From the NCBI GenBank assembly GCA_964387495.1, contig CAYLXB010000010.1, forward strand, positions 1-64,000: a stretch of 64,000 nucleotides of DNA, given 5' to 3'. Below are positions 34,986 through 45,500 of the stretch, in pieces. Position 1 is the stretch's first letter. Every line of letters starts with the position of its first letter. The stretch comes from DSXF01 sp964387495 (GTDB taxonomy: Bacteria > Chloroflexota > Anaerolineae > Anaerolineales > Villigracilaceae). The notes under the pieces were generated by a model. The model searched no databases, was not told the DNA's origin, and saw only the letters and a program-made list of their open reading frames with translations. The translations under genes were made by a program, and so were the position numbers.

Positions 34986-37478
34986 TCATGCTGCCGGTTC
35001 AGGTGTCTTTTCCGGAATCTCAGCGCGTTTCAGAACGATCACGCCATCATCATCCACATCCACCAGGATGCAGTCGCCATTGACAAATTCGCCGGCCAGC
35101 AGGCGGTCGGAAAGTAGATCCTCCACTTTTTGCTGGATGATGCGCTTGAGCGGACGGGCGCCCATCTCGGGATCGAAGCCCTGGTCTGCCAGTGAAGAAA
35201 GTGCAGCCGGAGAGGCAGTAAGCGTCAATTCATGCTCGGCCAGGCGAGCAGAGACCTTGTTCAGTTCCAGCGAGACGATCTGCTGGATATCTTCCTTGTT
35301 CAGCGAACGAAAGACAACCACTGCATCCAGGCGGTTGATGAACTCAGGCCGGAAAGCGTGCTTGAGCGAGTCCTGCAGTTTCTTGCGCATATCCTCGTAG
35401 GATTCTTTTTCCCTGGCACCCTCATCACGCTTCAAATTGAAACCGAGTGAGGTCTGGCGCTTGATCATATCCGCGCCGATATTGGAGGTCATGACGATGA
35501 TCGCATTGCGGAAGTCCACTTTTCGGCCGCGTGCATCCGAAAGGTGGCCTTCCTCCATGATCTGCAAAAGCATGTTATGGACTTCGGTGTGAGCCTTTTC
35601 CACCTCGTCGAAGACGACAATGGAATATGGACGGCGCCGCAGCGCTTCGGTCAATTGGCCGGCATCGTCGTAGCCGATATAGCCGGGCGGGGCACCAACC
35701 AGCCGTGAGGCAGTATGCCGCTCCATGAACTCTGACATATCCAGTTGGATCAGAGCCTCTTCGCTGCCGAACATAACCATCGCCAGGGACTTGGTCAATT
35801 CGGTCTTGCCGACGCCGGTTGGGCCGAGGAACATGAATGAGCCAATCGGGCGGCGCGGATCCTTTAACCCGGCGCGGGCACGGCGTACCGCACGCGAGAT
35901 CGAGACAATCGCCTCTTCCTGGCCGATGATATGCTGGCTGAGTTCGCCTTCCATCTTGAGCAAGCGTTGACTCTCTTCCTCGGCCAGCTGCATCAACGGT
36001 ACACCCGTCCACATGGAAACGACATCTGCAATATCTTCCGCGCTGACGACCGGGCTGCTGGCCCGGTCCCACCCGGTGCGCAGGCGCTCGATTTGGGCTT
36101 CCAATTCACTGGCCTTTGCTTCCCAGGTGCGCACTTCCTCGGCATTGCCTTCCTCCTGGGCCAGCACAAGGGTCTGGCGTGCCTGGCGCAATTTCCCGAA
36201 CAAATCCTTGGCTTCCCTGGCTGCAGGTGATTTGTACATCCGGACTCGTGAAGACGATTCGTCAATTAAATCAATCGCCTTGTCAGGCAGGAAACGCTCG
36301 GTGACATAGCGGGTGGACAGGTGAGCCGCAGCCTCCAACGCCTCATCAGAAATCACCAGGTGGTGATGTTCCTCGTATGCGTTGCGGATGCCTTTCAGGA
36401 TCTCGATCGTTTCTTCTTCTGTGGGTTCGTCCACGATAATGGGCTGGAAACGGCGTTCCAAGGCAGCATCCGATTCGACATGCTTGCGATACTCATCCAG
36501 CGTGGTGGCGCCAATAACCTGCAACTCGCCGCGCGATAAAGCAGGTTTGAGAATGTTGGCCGCGTCGACAGCAGAACCGGCAGATCCGGCACCCACCAGC
36601 ATATGCACCTCGTCAATGAACAGGATCGAGCCCGATTGCTTCAGTTCATCGATGACCCGCTTCAGGCGTTCTTCGAACTGGCCGCGGTACATGGTGCCGG
36701 CCACAAGGGAGCCAACATCCAGCTGGAGCAGCCGTTTGTTCATCAAAGGGGCAGGGACATCGCCGTCCACAATCCGCTGGGCCAGGCCTTCGACAATGGC
36801 GGTTTTTCCAACCCCGGGCTCACCGATCAAGGCCGGGTTGTTCTTGGTGCGGCGTGCCAGGATCTGGATCACGCGCTCGATTTCGGTCTGGCGGCCGATC
36901 ACCGGATCAAGTTTCTTCTCCTCGGCCAGGGTTGTCAGATCGGTCGCCAGCTGGTCCACCAGGGGAGTTTTGGCATCCTTGGCTCCGGGCTTCGACTGCG
37001 CATCCCTGGGCGCCGGGCCGGCAGGGGTGGGAGAGGAACCGCCTTCTCCGAGTACCCGCCGGGTCTGGCGGCGGATCTGTTCGGCGGTCACCCCCAGTTT
37101 CGACAGCACATTCATGCCCACACAATTTTCGACCCGCACCAGTCCCAATAAAAGGTGTTCGGTGCCAATGTAGTGGTGTCCAAGCCGGCGGGCCTCATCA
37201 ATGGCATGTTCCAGCACCTGCTGGGTCTCCGCATCCAGTTCGATTTTCGCTGATGTACTGTGGCCTTCACCGCTCAGGCGGGCGACCATTTCACGCACCC
37301 GCTCAGGCTCCAGGCCAACTTCACGCAGAACCCGCCCGGCGACGCCGCCGTCTTCTTCGATCAAAGCCAACAGCAAGTGCTGGCTGCCAATGCTATCCTG
37401 ACGGGCGCGTTCGGCTTCCTGGTGTGCCAGGCTGAGTGCCCGGCGTGCTCTCTGGGTAAAACGTTCCATTCCAGCCAT
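34986..37478 (-). CDS. clpC: ATP-dependent Clp protease ATP-binding subunit ClpC
   Basis: 830 residues from ATG 37478 (GAGAG 7 nt upstream; a codon for the family-typical MERFTQRARRAL is 3 codons later). Two Clp-N repeats (about 1-145), AAA+ domain 1 with GEPGVGKT and DEVHMLVGAG, a middle domain coiled-coil region with a degenerate UVR-like segment (KLRQARQTLVLAQEEG), AAA+ domain 2 with GPTGVGKTE and FDEVEKAH, and C-terminal domain. It unfolds proteins for ClpP and handles stress and regulatory proteolysis. No clpP or mcsA/mcsB is nearby. Single gene with its own terminator. Confidence 0.95.
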   Translation of the reverse strand: MAGMERFTQRARRALSLAHQEAERARQDSIGSQHLLLALIEEDGGVAGRVLREVGLEPERVREMVARLSGEGHSTSAKIELDAETQQVLEHAIDEARRLGHHYIGTEHLLLGLVRVENCVGMNVLSKLGVTAEQIRRQTRRVLGEGGSSPTPAGPAPRDAQSKPGAKDAKTPLVDQLATDLTTLAEEKKLDPVIGRQTEIERVIQILARRTKNNPALIGEPGVGKTAIVEGLAQRIVDGDVPAPLMNKRLLQLDVGSLVAGTMYRGQFEERLKRVIDELKQSGSILFIDEVHMLVGAGSAGSAVDAANILKPALSRGELQVIGATTLDEYRKHVESDAALERRFQPIIVDEPTEEETIEILKGIRNAYEEHHHLVISDEALEAAAHLSTRYVTERFLPDKAIDLIDESSSRVRMYKSPAAREAKDLFGKLRQARQTLVLAQEEGNAEEVRTWEAKASELEAQIERLRTGWDRASSPVVSAEDIADVVSMWTGVPLMQLAEEESQRLLKMEGELSQHIIGQEEAIVSISRAVRRARAGLKDPRRPIGSFMFLGPTGVGKTELTKSLAMVMFGSEEALIQLDMSEFMERHTASRLVGAPPGYIGYDDAGQLTEALRRRPYSIVVFDEVEKAHTEVHNMLLQIMEEGHLSDARGRKVDFRNAIIVMTSNIGADMIKRQTSLGFNLKRDEGAREKESYEDMRKKLQDSLKHAFRPEFINRLDAVVVFRSLNKEDIQQIVSLELNKVSARLAEHELTLTASPAALSSLADQGFDPEMGARPLKRIIQQKVEDLLSDRLLAGEFVNGDCILVDVDDDGVIVLKRAEIPEKTPEPAA

Positions 37479-37676
37479 AAGGTTTCTCTCACACAATGTT
37501 TGTAGATGGATGATCGGTCGGCATTTCGATCTCTGGTCAAAATGCAATCAGACAAGAACAGTCTGGATTGATTTTACCAGAGTTTGCAAAGAGGGTTTGT
37601 AAGAGGATGGTTAGAGTTTCTTGTTCGACATATTTATTATGGAAATTGCAGAACCACCCTGGAACGCCCTTTGCAC

Positions 37677-38006
37677 TCAACGGTTATCCCCCTCACCCCT
37701 GATCTTGCCGCGCTCCAAGCGGTCATATAGCTTTGCAATGTTGTACTCGGCCACATCGTCCAGAGGCAGGCCCAATTCGGTGCAAACCTGGGCCAGGTAC
37801 CAGAGCACATCGCCCAGTTCAGACTTGAGCGCTTCGAGAGTTTCGGGGGTGATCTGGCCATCCTTGTCGCGAAAGACTTTTTTGACCTTGCCAGCCACTT
37901 CACCGGCCTCATTGACCAGCCCAAGGGTGGGGTAAATGATCGGGTGCCCAATGGACGGATATCTTGCAGTATGCCGGGATTTGGTTTGGTAGTCTGAGAA
38001 ATTCAT
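37677..38006 (-). CDS. MazG-like nucleoside triphosphate pyrophosphohydrolase
   Basis: 109 residues. The alpha-helical MazG pattern is present: NEAGEVAGKVKKVF (metal-binding E-x-x-E-like) and SELGDVLWYLAQVCTELGL (E-x-x-D). Such enzymes hydrolyse abnormal or excess NTPs to NMP and pyrophosphate. AAAGGAAACC precedes the ATG. The region directly upstream contains a very stable nested hairpin followed by a T-run, so expression may depend on read-through from the M42 peptidase gene. Confidence 0.85.
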   Translation of the reverse strand: MNFSDYQTKSRHTARYPSIGHPIIYPTLGLVNEAGEVAGKVKKVFRDKDGQITPETLEALKSELGDVLWYLAQVCTELGLPLDDVAEYNIAKLYDRLERGKIRGEGDNR

Positions 38007-38027
38007 GGTTGGTTTCCTTTAAAAACG

Positions 38028-38086
38028 AAAAGGGCACCCGCACAAAATCACCTGCCAGGTGCTCTTGTGCTTCCAGATGCCCTTTT
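38028..38086 (-). terminator. Nested, three-tier hairpin followed by T-run, in front of the MazG-like gene
   Basis: Three concentric stems: AAAAGGGCA (38028-38036) with TGCCCTTTT (38078-38086), CACAA (38041-38045) with TTGTG (38065-38069), and CACCT (38049-38053) with AGGTG (38057-38061). On the - strand it is followed by CGTTTTT and then, at once, the AAAGGA ribosome binding site of the MazG-like gene. It fits a terminator of the M42 peptidase gene or an attenuator. Confidence 0.65.
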
Positions 38087-38094
38087 TGGAATGA

Positions 38095-39141
38095 TCAATC
38101 ACCCAACAGGTATGCCATCACCCATCGGGTCGTTGCCATCAATGCCTCGGTATGGGTACGCTCGTAATTATGAGAAGCATCCACCCCCGGACCGATCAGC
38201 GCCACGGCAGCGTCGCCGCCTTGGCGCCAGTAAGCCTGGGCATCAGAACTGTAAAATGGGTAAATGTCCACCTTGTAAGGGATTTCGTTCTGTTCGGCCA
38301 GGCCGCGCAGGCGGTTGGACAGGTTGTGATCGTACGGTCCGCTTGAATCCTTGACACACAGCGTCGCATGGTATTCATCCGATTCCTGGCCTTCACCGAT
38401 CGCGGCCATGTCCACGGCCAGCACTTCGTGAACAGTATCCGGAATGCCGGCAGCACCGTGCCCCACTTCCTCATGATTGGCGATCAGGATGTAAGTGGTC
38501 TGTTTGGGTTTCAAGCCAGCTTCCTGCATGGCTTTCATGGCTGCCAGGATCGAGGCGACACAGGCCTTATCGTCCAGATGACGCGAGCGCACAAAACCGT
38601 TGACTACCTCGACGCGCGGGTCAAAGGCGACAAAATCGCCGACCTCCAGCCCCAGGTCACGCACTTCATCAGCGAAAAACACTTTTGCGTCCAGGCGCAC
38701 CTCAAGCGTATCGCCATCCCGCTCGGTCTTGCCCACTTCCTGGCCATGCACATGGGAAGAAGCCTTGGTCAGCAAAATGGAACCGCGTACCGGATTCCCC
38801 TTGCGCGGGAAAACCGTGCAGCCTTCCCCCTCGATGGCATTCCAGGCATAGGAACCCACCTGCGTTAGTTTAAGCCGCCCATCAGCCTTGATCTCCTTGA
38901 CCATGGCGCCCAGTGTATCCGCATGAGCCGTGATGGCGCGCGGCGCAGATTCTTTCTCACCCGGCCAGACAGCCAGCAGGGCGCCCTTGCGGGTGCGCGC
39001 CAGGCTCAGGCCCGGGAAAGCCAAAAGCATCTGCTCGCACAGGTCAATTGCCCGGTCGGTAAAACCGGTCGGGGAGGGAGTATTCAATAAGCGGGTCAGA
39101 AAATCCAGCAGGTATTTCTCATCGGCAGACGGCAAGGTCAT
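38095..39141 (-). CDS. M42-family metallopeptidase (glutamyl aminopeptidase-like)
   Basis: 348 residues. Metal-site motifs of M42 are present: ITAHADTLGAMVKEI, RHLDDKACVASILAAM, the catalytic NHEEVGHGA and AVDMAAIG, with a late YERTHTEAL. These dodecameric, tetrahedral aminopeptidases degrade peptides in the cytosol using two metal ions (Zn or Co). GGAGCTGCC lies just before the ATG. A TATAAT at 39171-39176 overlaps the stop of the upstream methyltransferase gene. The gene ends at the nested hairpin. Confidence 0.92.
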   Translation of the reverse strand: MTLPSADEKYLLDFLTRLLNTPSPTGFTDRAIDLCEQMLLAFPGLSLARTRKGALLAVWPGEKESAPRAITAHADTLGAMVKEIKADGRLKLTQVGSYAWNAIEGEGCTVFPRKGNPVRGSILLTKASSHVHGQEVGKTERDGDTLEVRLDAKVFFADEVRDLGLEVGDFVAFDPRVEVVNGFVRSRHLDDKACVASILAAMKAMQEAGLKPKQTTYILIANHEEVGHGAAGIPDTVHEVLAVDMAAIGEGQESDEYHATLCVKDSSGPYDHNLSNRLRGLAEQNEIPYKVDIYPFYSSDAQAYWRQGGDAAVALIGPGVDASHNYERTHTEALMATTRWVMAYLLGD

Positions 39142-39170
39142 GGCAGCTCCAGTTCCAGATGGATGGCGAT

Positions 39171-39176
39171 ATTATA
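39171..39176 (-). promoter_or_regulatory. -10 box (CG-TATAAT) of the M42 peptidase gene, overlapping an upstream stop codon
   Basis: TATAAT on the - strand, 30 nt before the ATG at 39141. Its TAA is the stop codon of the methyltransferase ending at 39172. Confidence 0.5.
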
Positions 39177-39804
39177 CGCTCTTTCCCGCAATCCGAAAAA
39201 CTCCGGCACAATATGATACAGGAACATACCTGGCCTCCAGGCCGGCTGCCTGCATGGCAGCACACGCTTCGTCAGCCAGCCAGTATTCCTCCTGCTCCCA
39301 GGCATCCCCCAGCACCTGGCGGGCAGATTCCATATCCGCCAGCGAGGCGAAGGCAATATCCGCGATGACCAGCCATCCCCCCGGGGCAAGCCGCTGCTCC
39401 AACGCTTGAACAATGCGGATTTTTTCGTTCAGGACAAAATGGTGGAAGACATAGGCCGAAACGATGCGGTCGAACAGGCCGTCGAAACCGGCGGGCCATT
39501 CCGGCTGGCGCAGATCATGTACGGCAAAAACCGCCCGGGGAAGTTTGTGGCGTGCCAGTTCGAGCATGGCAGGCGAAAAATCGGTACACCATAACTCACA
39601 GCCGAGGGCGGCAAAGCGCAGGGCCAGGTTCCCGGTGCCAGCGCCCAGGTCAAGGACGCGCATCGCCGGCCCGGCCTGGGCCAGGCGGACAACAGTCGCC
39701 AGGGCCTGTTCATAGCCGGTCAGGGGGAAGTCTTCCACCAGCACATCCCGGTCGTAAGACTCGGCCCAGGCATCGAAATCAGAAGCAGGGTAAGGATCGG
39801 TCAT
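39172..39804 (-). CDS. Class I SAM-dependent methyltransferase (YrrT-like)
   Basis: 210 residues with SAM motif I VLDLGAGTGNLA, acidic CTDFSPAML after it, and D-R-I-V-S-A-Y-V-F-H-H-F in motif IV. The N-terminal DFDAWAESYDRDV pattern matches YrrT and related putative methyltransferases near cysteine metabolism genes in Firmicutes. cysS lies upstream, 87 nt away, but the functional link is only suggestive. Substrate unknown. Confidence 0.85.
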   Translation of the reverse strand: MTDPYPASDFDAWAESYDRDVLVEDFPLTGYEQALATVVRLAQAGPAMRVLDLGAGTGNLALRFAALGCELWCTDFSPAMLELARHKLPRAVFAVHDLRQPEWPAGFDGLFDRIVSAYVFHHFVLNEKIRIVQALEQRLAPGGWLVIADIAFASLADMESARQVLGDAWEQEEYWLADEACAAMQAAGLEARYVPVSYCAGVFRIAGKSV

Positions 39805-39842
39805 GAGGTAATTTCCGAATCAAGCAGCAATGTCCTGCCAAA

Positions 39843-39863
39843 GCATGCCTGTTCCCGGCATGC
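39843..39863 (-). terminator. Possible terminator after cysS
   Basis: GCATGCC/GGCATGC, 7-bp perfect stem with a 7-nt loop, 29 nt past the cysS stop on the - strand. Only TTTGG follows. Confidence 0.4.
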
Positions 39864-39891
39864 AATTATGGTCAAGGTAAAACGCGGCCCG

Positions 39892-41289
39892 TTATCCCCA
39901 GCGCCACAGCGTGCCGTCTTTTCCGTCCTCAACAGTCACGCCCAATTCCTTGAGCCGGTCGCGTATCAGGTCGGAAAGCGGCCAAAGTTTCTGCTTGCGG
40001 ATCTCAGTGCGCACTTCGACCAGGAGGTCGATGAATTTATCAGCGCCGCTGGAACCAATCTTCCCGGCCAGGCGCAGGCCAAGCACACCGGCCAGTTCGC
40101 TCAGGGCAGATTGGACAGGTTCCAGTTGTGCGGCCGTAGCGCCCTGGTCCCGGGCAGTATTGATGGCTTTAACCAGTTCGAAGAGCACGGCAAGCGCCCC
40201 GGCCGTGTTGAAGTCATCATCCATGACATCCATAAAGGCCCGGCGTGCCACATCAGCCTGGGCAGCGAATCCGGAAGCGGCCTCAGCAGAAAGCCCCTTT
40301 GCAGAGGGAGCCGCAGGCCGCAGGCCGGAGCGAAAACGCTCGAGACTCTTTTCGGCCGAGTCTAGCACCTCATCCGTAAAAGCCAGGGGCGCGCGGTAAC
40401 TGCCGCTCAGCACCAGCATGCGCATCGCGTCCGGATCGTGCCTGGACAGGAATTCGTCGATCGTTATCAAATTGCCAAGCGACTTCGACATCTTCTCACC
40501 ACCGAGCTGCAACATGCCGTTGTGCATCCAGTAGCGGCTGAACTGCTTGCCGGTGAAAGCTTCCGACTGGGCAATCTCGTTTTCGTGGTGCGGGAAGATC
40601 AGGTCGTTGCCGCCTCCGTGGATATCGATCTGCTCACCGAGTTCAGCCAGGTTCATGGCCGAGCACTCAATGTGCCAGCCGGGACGGCCCTGTCCCCAGG
40701 GAGAGTCCCAGGCAGGCTCGCCGGGCTTGGCTGCTTTCCACAGGGCGAAATCCATGGGATGTTCTTTTTTCTCGCCAACCTCGATCCGCGCCCCCGCCTG
40801 CATCTCCTCGAGACGCCGCCCGGAGAGTTTGCCATATTCCTTGAGGCGTGTAACGTGGAAGTAGACATCCCCGTTGCCCGGAGCATACGCGTAGCCTTTT
40901 TCGACCAGGCCGGCAACCATCTTGATAATCTTGTCCATCGTCTGGGTGGCACGCGGGTTGGATGTGGCCGGCAGGACGTTGAGCGCTTCCAGGTTACGGG
41001 CATAGCCATCGATATAGTGCTGGGCCAGTTGGAAAGGATCAGCCCCGCTTTGATTGGCGCGGGCGATGATCTTATCGTCCACGTCGGTGAAATTCATGAC
41101 AAAGCGCACTTCATAACCGCGGTACATCAGGTACCGGCGGACAATATCGAAGACCAGGGCAGACATGGCATGCCCCACATGGGCATCGGAATATACCGTT
41201 ACACCGCAGACATACATGCGAACCTTGCCCGGTTCGATGGTCTGGAAATCTTCTTTTTTACGGGTGAGAGTGTTGTAAATGCGCAACAT
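39892..41289 (-). CDS. cysS: Cysteinyl-tRNA synthetase
   Basis: 465 residues. Class I synthetase signatures: YVCGVTVYSDAHVGHAMSAL (HIGH-like motif with zinc-binding Cys), WHIECSAMNLAELG (second zinc ligand region), HHENEIAQSEA and KMSKSLGNLIT (KMSKS). It attaches Cys to tRNA-Cys. The C-terminal anticodon-binding part ends in GTLWRWG. The PIN-TRAM gene lies 7 nt upstream, so both are one operon, a frequent arrangement in bacteria. Confidence 0.97.
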   Translation of the reverse strand: MLRIYNTLTRKKEDFQTIEPGKVRMYVCGVTVYSDAHVGHAMSALVFDIVRRYLMYRGYEVRFVMNFTDVDDKIIARANQSGADPFQLAQHYIDGYARNLEALNVLPATSNPRATQTMDKIIKMVAGLVEKGYAYAPGNGDVYFHVTRLKEYGKLSGRRLEEMQAGARIEVGEKKEHPMDFALWKAAKPGEPAWDSPWGQGRPGWHIECSAMNLAELGEQIDIHGGGNDLIFPHHENEIAQSEAFTGKQFSRYWMHNGMLQLGGEKMSKSLGNLITIDEFLSRHDPDAMRMLVLSGSYRAPLAFTDEVLDSAEKSLERFRSGLRPAAPSAKGLSAEAASGFAAQADVARRAFMDVMDDDFNTAGALAVLFELVKAINTARDQGATAAQLEPVQSALSELAGVLGLRLAGKIGSSGADKFIDLLVEVRTEIRKQKLWPLSDLIRDRLKELGVTVEDGKDGTLWRWG

Positions 41290-41296
41290 GGTCAGC

Positions 41297-42373
41297 CTAT
41301 TTCTTTTTTATTTCCGGTTCGGTTTCTTCGACGCGCGCAAAAATCATGCGTCCGGCAGCCGTCTGCAGGACCTTCGTGACGTTGACATCCACGTATTCGC
41401 CAATATGCTCGCGGCCGTTTTCGATTACAACCATGGTGCCATCATCCATGTAACCCACACCCTGGCCATGTTCCTTACCTTCCTGGATCACGTTGACCCG
41501 CAGGGCCTCGCCGGGCAGGACGACGGATTTAACGGCATTGGCCAGTTCATTGATGTTCAGGATGGTCACCCCCTGCAATTCAGCAACACGGTTGAGATTA
41601 TAGTCATTGGTCAGGATTGGACAGCGCATCTGCCGCGCCAGGACGACAAGCTTGCTGTCAACCTCGCGTACACCTTCCACGTCAATATCGCTGACGCGTA
41701 CCATCACGTTGGGCTGTTTTTGCAGGTCGGCCAACACTTCCATGCCGCGCCGGCCGCGCTGGCGGCGCAAGCCGTCAGACGAATCGGCGATGTACTGCAA
41801 CTCGTTCAGCACAAAGCGCGGGATGAGCAGCGTGCCGGGAAGAAAGCCGGTACGGGCAATATCCGCCACGCGTCCATCGATAATGACACTGGTGTCGAGT
41901 AAAATGGTGCGATTCAGGTTGGACCAGGATGCTGACGAGCCCCCCTCGGTGCGGCCGGAAATGGTGCTCAACATCCCCATGATATCGCCCTGGCGCATGA
42001 TGAACAGCGCCACACCAAAATAGCCAAAAATGAGCACGCCGACGAACGGCAGGATCTGGCCCAATGGATCAGGCAACAGCGACAACGGGAAGGAAAGCAG
42101 GGCAGCCGTCAATAATCCCACTACCAGGCCGACAATGGCAGCAAAAAGAGTCTCGGCTGCCACACGCCCCAACACAGAGCGCAGTGCGCGCGCCGGGCGG
42201 GTGGTGAAGTAAGGCGTAAGGACCAGGCCCACCAGTGAACCGACTACTGCACTGACAGCAATGTAGAATTCACGCTGATCTGCATTGATCTTTGCCAGTG
42301 CATCGCCTGCGTACCCCCCTAAAACTGCAAAAACGATCATACCAATGATACGTAAAACAAATTCAAAACTCAT
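41297..42373 (-). CDS. Membrane PIN-TRAM domain protein (YacL-like)
   Basis: 358 residues. Four membrane helices lie in about 5-120. A PIN ribonuclease-like domain follows from about 160 (ILLDTSVIIDGRVADIAR, then N-E-L-Q-Y-I-A-D-S-S-D, R-G-R-R-G and L-T-N-D-Y-N-L-N-R-V-A), with the acidic residues D, E, D, D of the PIN active site. A TRAM domain (V-G-Y-M-D-D-G-T-M-V-V-I-E-N-G-R) ends the protein. YacL family members occur with cysS, ispD/ispF or disA in other bacteria; role uncertain, possibly RNA turnover at the membrane. Confidence 0.92.
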   Translation of the reverse strand: MSFEFVLRIIGMIVFAVLGGYAGDALAKINADQREFYIAVSAVVGSLVGLVLTPYFTTRPARALRSVLGRVAAETLFAAIVGLVVGLLTAALLSFPLSLLPDPLGQILPFVGVLIFGYFGVALFIMRQGDIMGMLSTISGRTEGGSSASWSNLNRTILLDTSVIIDGRVADIARTGFLPGTLLIPRFVLNELQYIADSSDGLRRQRGRRGMEVLADLQKQPNVMVRVSDIDVEGVREVDSKLVVLARQMRCPILTNDYNLNRVAELQGVTILNINELANAVKSVVLPGEALRVNVIQEGKEHGQGVGYMDDGTMVVIENGREHIGEYVDVNVTKVLQTAAGRMIFARVEETEPEIKKK

Positions 42374-42549
42374 GAATAACTCCTTTATGTTGTAAGGTGC
42401 TGAATAAAAGCATAATGAAGGGATAACAACAGCATGATAGCATGGGTGTGTCCGTCCGTCAATTGCCGGGTCTGGCAGGAAGGATACAAACTACCGGAAA
42501 TAAAAGTCGCCCGGGTACGGGCCAGGACAAGCCGGGGGACCCGGAGAGT

Positions 42550-45500
42550 TTATTTATGCGCTCCCGGCTGCTGTGTAGGGATCTGCAGGAAGAATGTGCT
42601 TCCCTGGCCTGCCACGCTTTCCACCCAGACGCGCCCGCCGTGTCTTTCCGCAATTGAACGTACAATGGCCAATCCAAGCCCCGTACCGTGCTGGGCACGT
42701 GCTTCCCGCTGCCGGCCGCGGAAAAATTTCTCGAACAATCGAGGAATATCATCCGGTTCGATGCCAATTCCAGTATCCTGCACAGTAAAGAGCACACTAT
42801 TCTTTGAACCGGTAACACGCACGCTTACCTTGCCGCCGTTGGGCGTATATTTGATGGCGTTTTCAACCAGGTTGTAGACAGCCTGATGCAGGAGCGCCTG
42901 ATCGGCTTCGATCAGGACGGGCAGTTCAGGATCCGGTTCCGAAACCAGGGTGATTTCTTTTTGACCGGCATGCAGTTGAAGCGCGCTGATGACACGTTCC
43001 AAGATATCAAGCAGGGGTATTGTCTCCACTTGCAGGCCTACGCCAAAGTCGATCCGGCCGAGGTCGAGCAGGTTGTTGACCAGGCGTGACATATTCTCGA
43101 CGCCGGAGATGATCTTGCGCACATAACCCTGCTGCTGGTCATTCAACTCCCCAACCATCTCGAGCATGGTGGCATAACCGCGCATCAGCGTCAGGGGAGA
43201 ACGCAGGTCGTGGCTGACTGTGGCAACAAATTCAGACTTGAGTGTATCCAGTTCTTTGAAATGCGTCACATCCCGCATAATGCAGACGCGCCCCACAGGC
43301 AGGCCTTCAGCCAGGACTGATGAGGCAGTCGCCAGGTAGGTCTGGCCATCGGGCATGACCACTTCTGCAGATTGTTTATCGGTGGAGGATGCCTGCAGCA
43401 AGTCAAGCAAAGGCTTTTGCTCAACCACACGCTGGACGGAACGTCCGGCCCCGCTGACTACCAGTGCACCAAAAACCTGCTGTGCAGCCGGGTTGGCCAG
43501 TACCAGGCGATTGCGGTGATCCGTCACCAGGACCGGATCGGGGGTGGATGCCAGGATGGCCTCCAACTGCTGGCGGCCCACCTCCACGCTCAAGAAGAGA
43601 TATGCATTGGAAACCGCCAGGGCAGTCTGATTGGCCAGGGTGGTCATGAAGCGCGCATCCGCATCAGAGAAGAGGCGCGGCTGATCATAAGCCGCCCATA
43701 ACACTCCCAGGAAGCGGTTCTCGTGCCGCAGGGCAACCGCCATCAACGCTCCCGGTCGCTGCAGGGAAGGATCGATATTCAAGCCGCGCCCGCGCGCCAG
43801 GTTGGTGATGATCAGGATCTCCTGGCGTTCAGACTGTGCCATAATCTGGCTGTCCAGATGGGCATAATTCTCACTGTGCGCCCCCGCTGCAAAGCGGGAG
43901 GGGGTTTCATTCTGATTTTCGGGAATCACATCCGGCGAAAGTACGACGCGTGCCGAACTGGCGCCGGTCGCTGAAACCGCCTCCAACACAGGTTTTACCG
44001 AATCCTGGATCTGCAGACTCGCAGCCGTTCCCATGCTGACCAGCAGGAGGCGGTTCAACTCCTCCATACGGTCTTTCAACCCGATGCGCATCTGCTCGAA
44101 GGCCCGCCGCAGCTGGCCTACCTCATCCACCCCTTCAAGTCCCTGGAGCGGATAATCCAACTGTCCCTGCGAAATTCGCACCGCTTCATTAGCCAGGTTT
44201 TGCAGGGAGCCTGTAATGGCACCCAGGCCAACCCGCAGCGTGAGCATCGCAACCAAGGCCAGCAGGAGGATCATCAATGAAAGAGGAGCGGCTATATTGA
44301 GGGCCAGTTGTTGCGCCTCCCTGGCAGGAACAGTCAAAACTACAGACCAGGGCCGCCCGGTGACCGGCTGGTAATAGGCCAATTCGCGGGTGCCATCCGG
44401 ACCGGTATTGTCATAAAACGCCGCTTCTTTGCCTCTCTGGCCTGTGTATTTGCTCATGACCAGGCTGGGATTGGTATGGTAAAGAATACGCCCGTTCTCG
44501 TCCAATAGAAGGCCGTTGCCTTCCAGGTTTGACATGCTGTCCAGGCTGTCGATGATGGGCTGGGTCAGAGGGTTCGTCCCGAGTTCAGTCCGGCAAAGCA
44601 GGATGGCGTTCACCCGGCCGTCATTTTCCATGATGGCGGTTAGAAAAGCAACTCGCGCCGGGGCATCCGGAGCGGCAGGAGGAATACTGTAGATTTGGGT
44701 CAACACGCCGCTGTGGGCAAGATAGATGCCGAGCTGTTCCTCGACTTCAAGTTTGAAATCCTGGCGCGCCGAAGCAGGATAAGCACCTTGAATGTTTCCT
44801 TCCCCATCCAGGAATAGCACCTGTGTGAAATAGGGGACAGCCTGCATGCGCTGTGCCAAAATCACCGAAAGTTCCGGGTCCTGGACTGTCAGCAGGCGGG
44901 GATCCGCTGCAATTTGGGCGCTGAGATTCTGGCCGGTCTCAAGAAAAAAGGGTACTCCCTGGGAAGACATTTCGGCCGTACTGGCCAGCCGATCGCGCAG
45001 CATGCGGCGGGCAGCGTTGCCGGCCACCACCCAGTCGCCGATCAGCAGGGTGAGCAGGAGCAGAGAGATAAAGGTGCCCGTACCAAGCAGGAAACGGGTC
45101 TGCAAGCTACGTTCGGCCGGGGAGGGTTGAATGGGGTTTTCCCTTCCCCACGCAGAGGAAACACCTCGAGTCGCGATCTGGCCAACCAGGCCGGCGATTA
45201 CAAGTTCGATTCCGACCGCCAGCACAGCAACGCCAACATTGCTCAGGGCGTAATCCAGGCGGGCGGTAATATCTGCCTGCCCCACATCTGTAAAGAAAAC
45301 CCCCATGATGTACAGGATGGCATAGACCGGCATCAAGCAGATGGCAGCCACCAAAGGTTGGCGCATCAACCGGAAAGTAAGTGTACGATAGCGCTGTCTT
45401 ACCCACACGCTGAACAGGATGCCCAACAGGGCAGACTGCAGGCCGGTGAAAAGGTTGTGGGTATCCCAAAAGCCGCGCAAGGTGCCGGAGAAAAAGCCCA

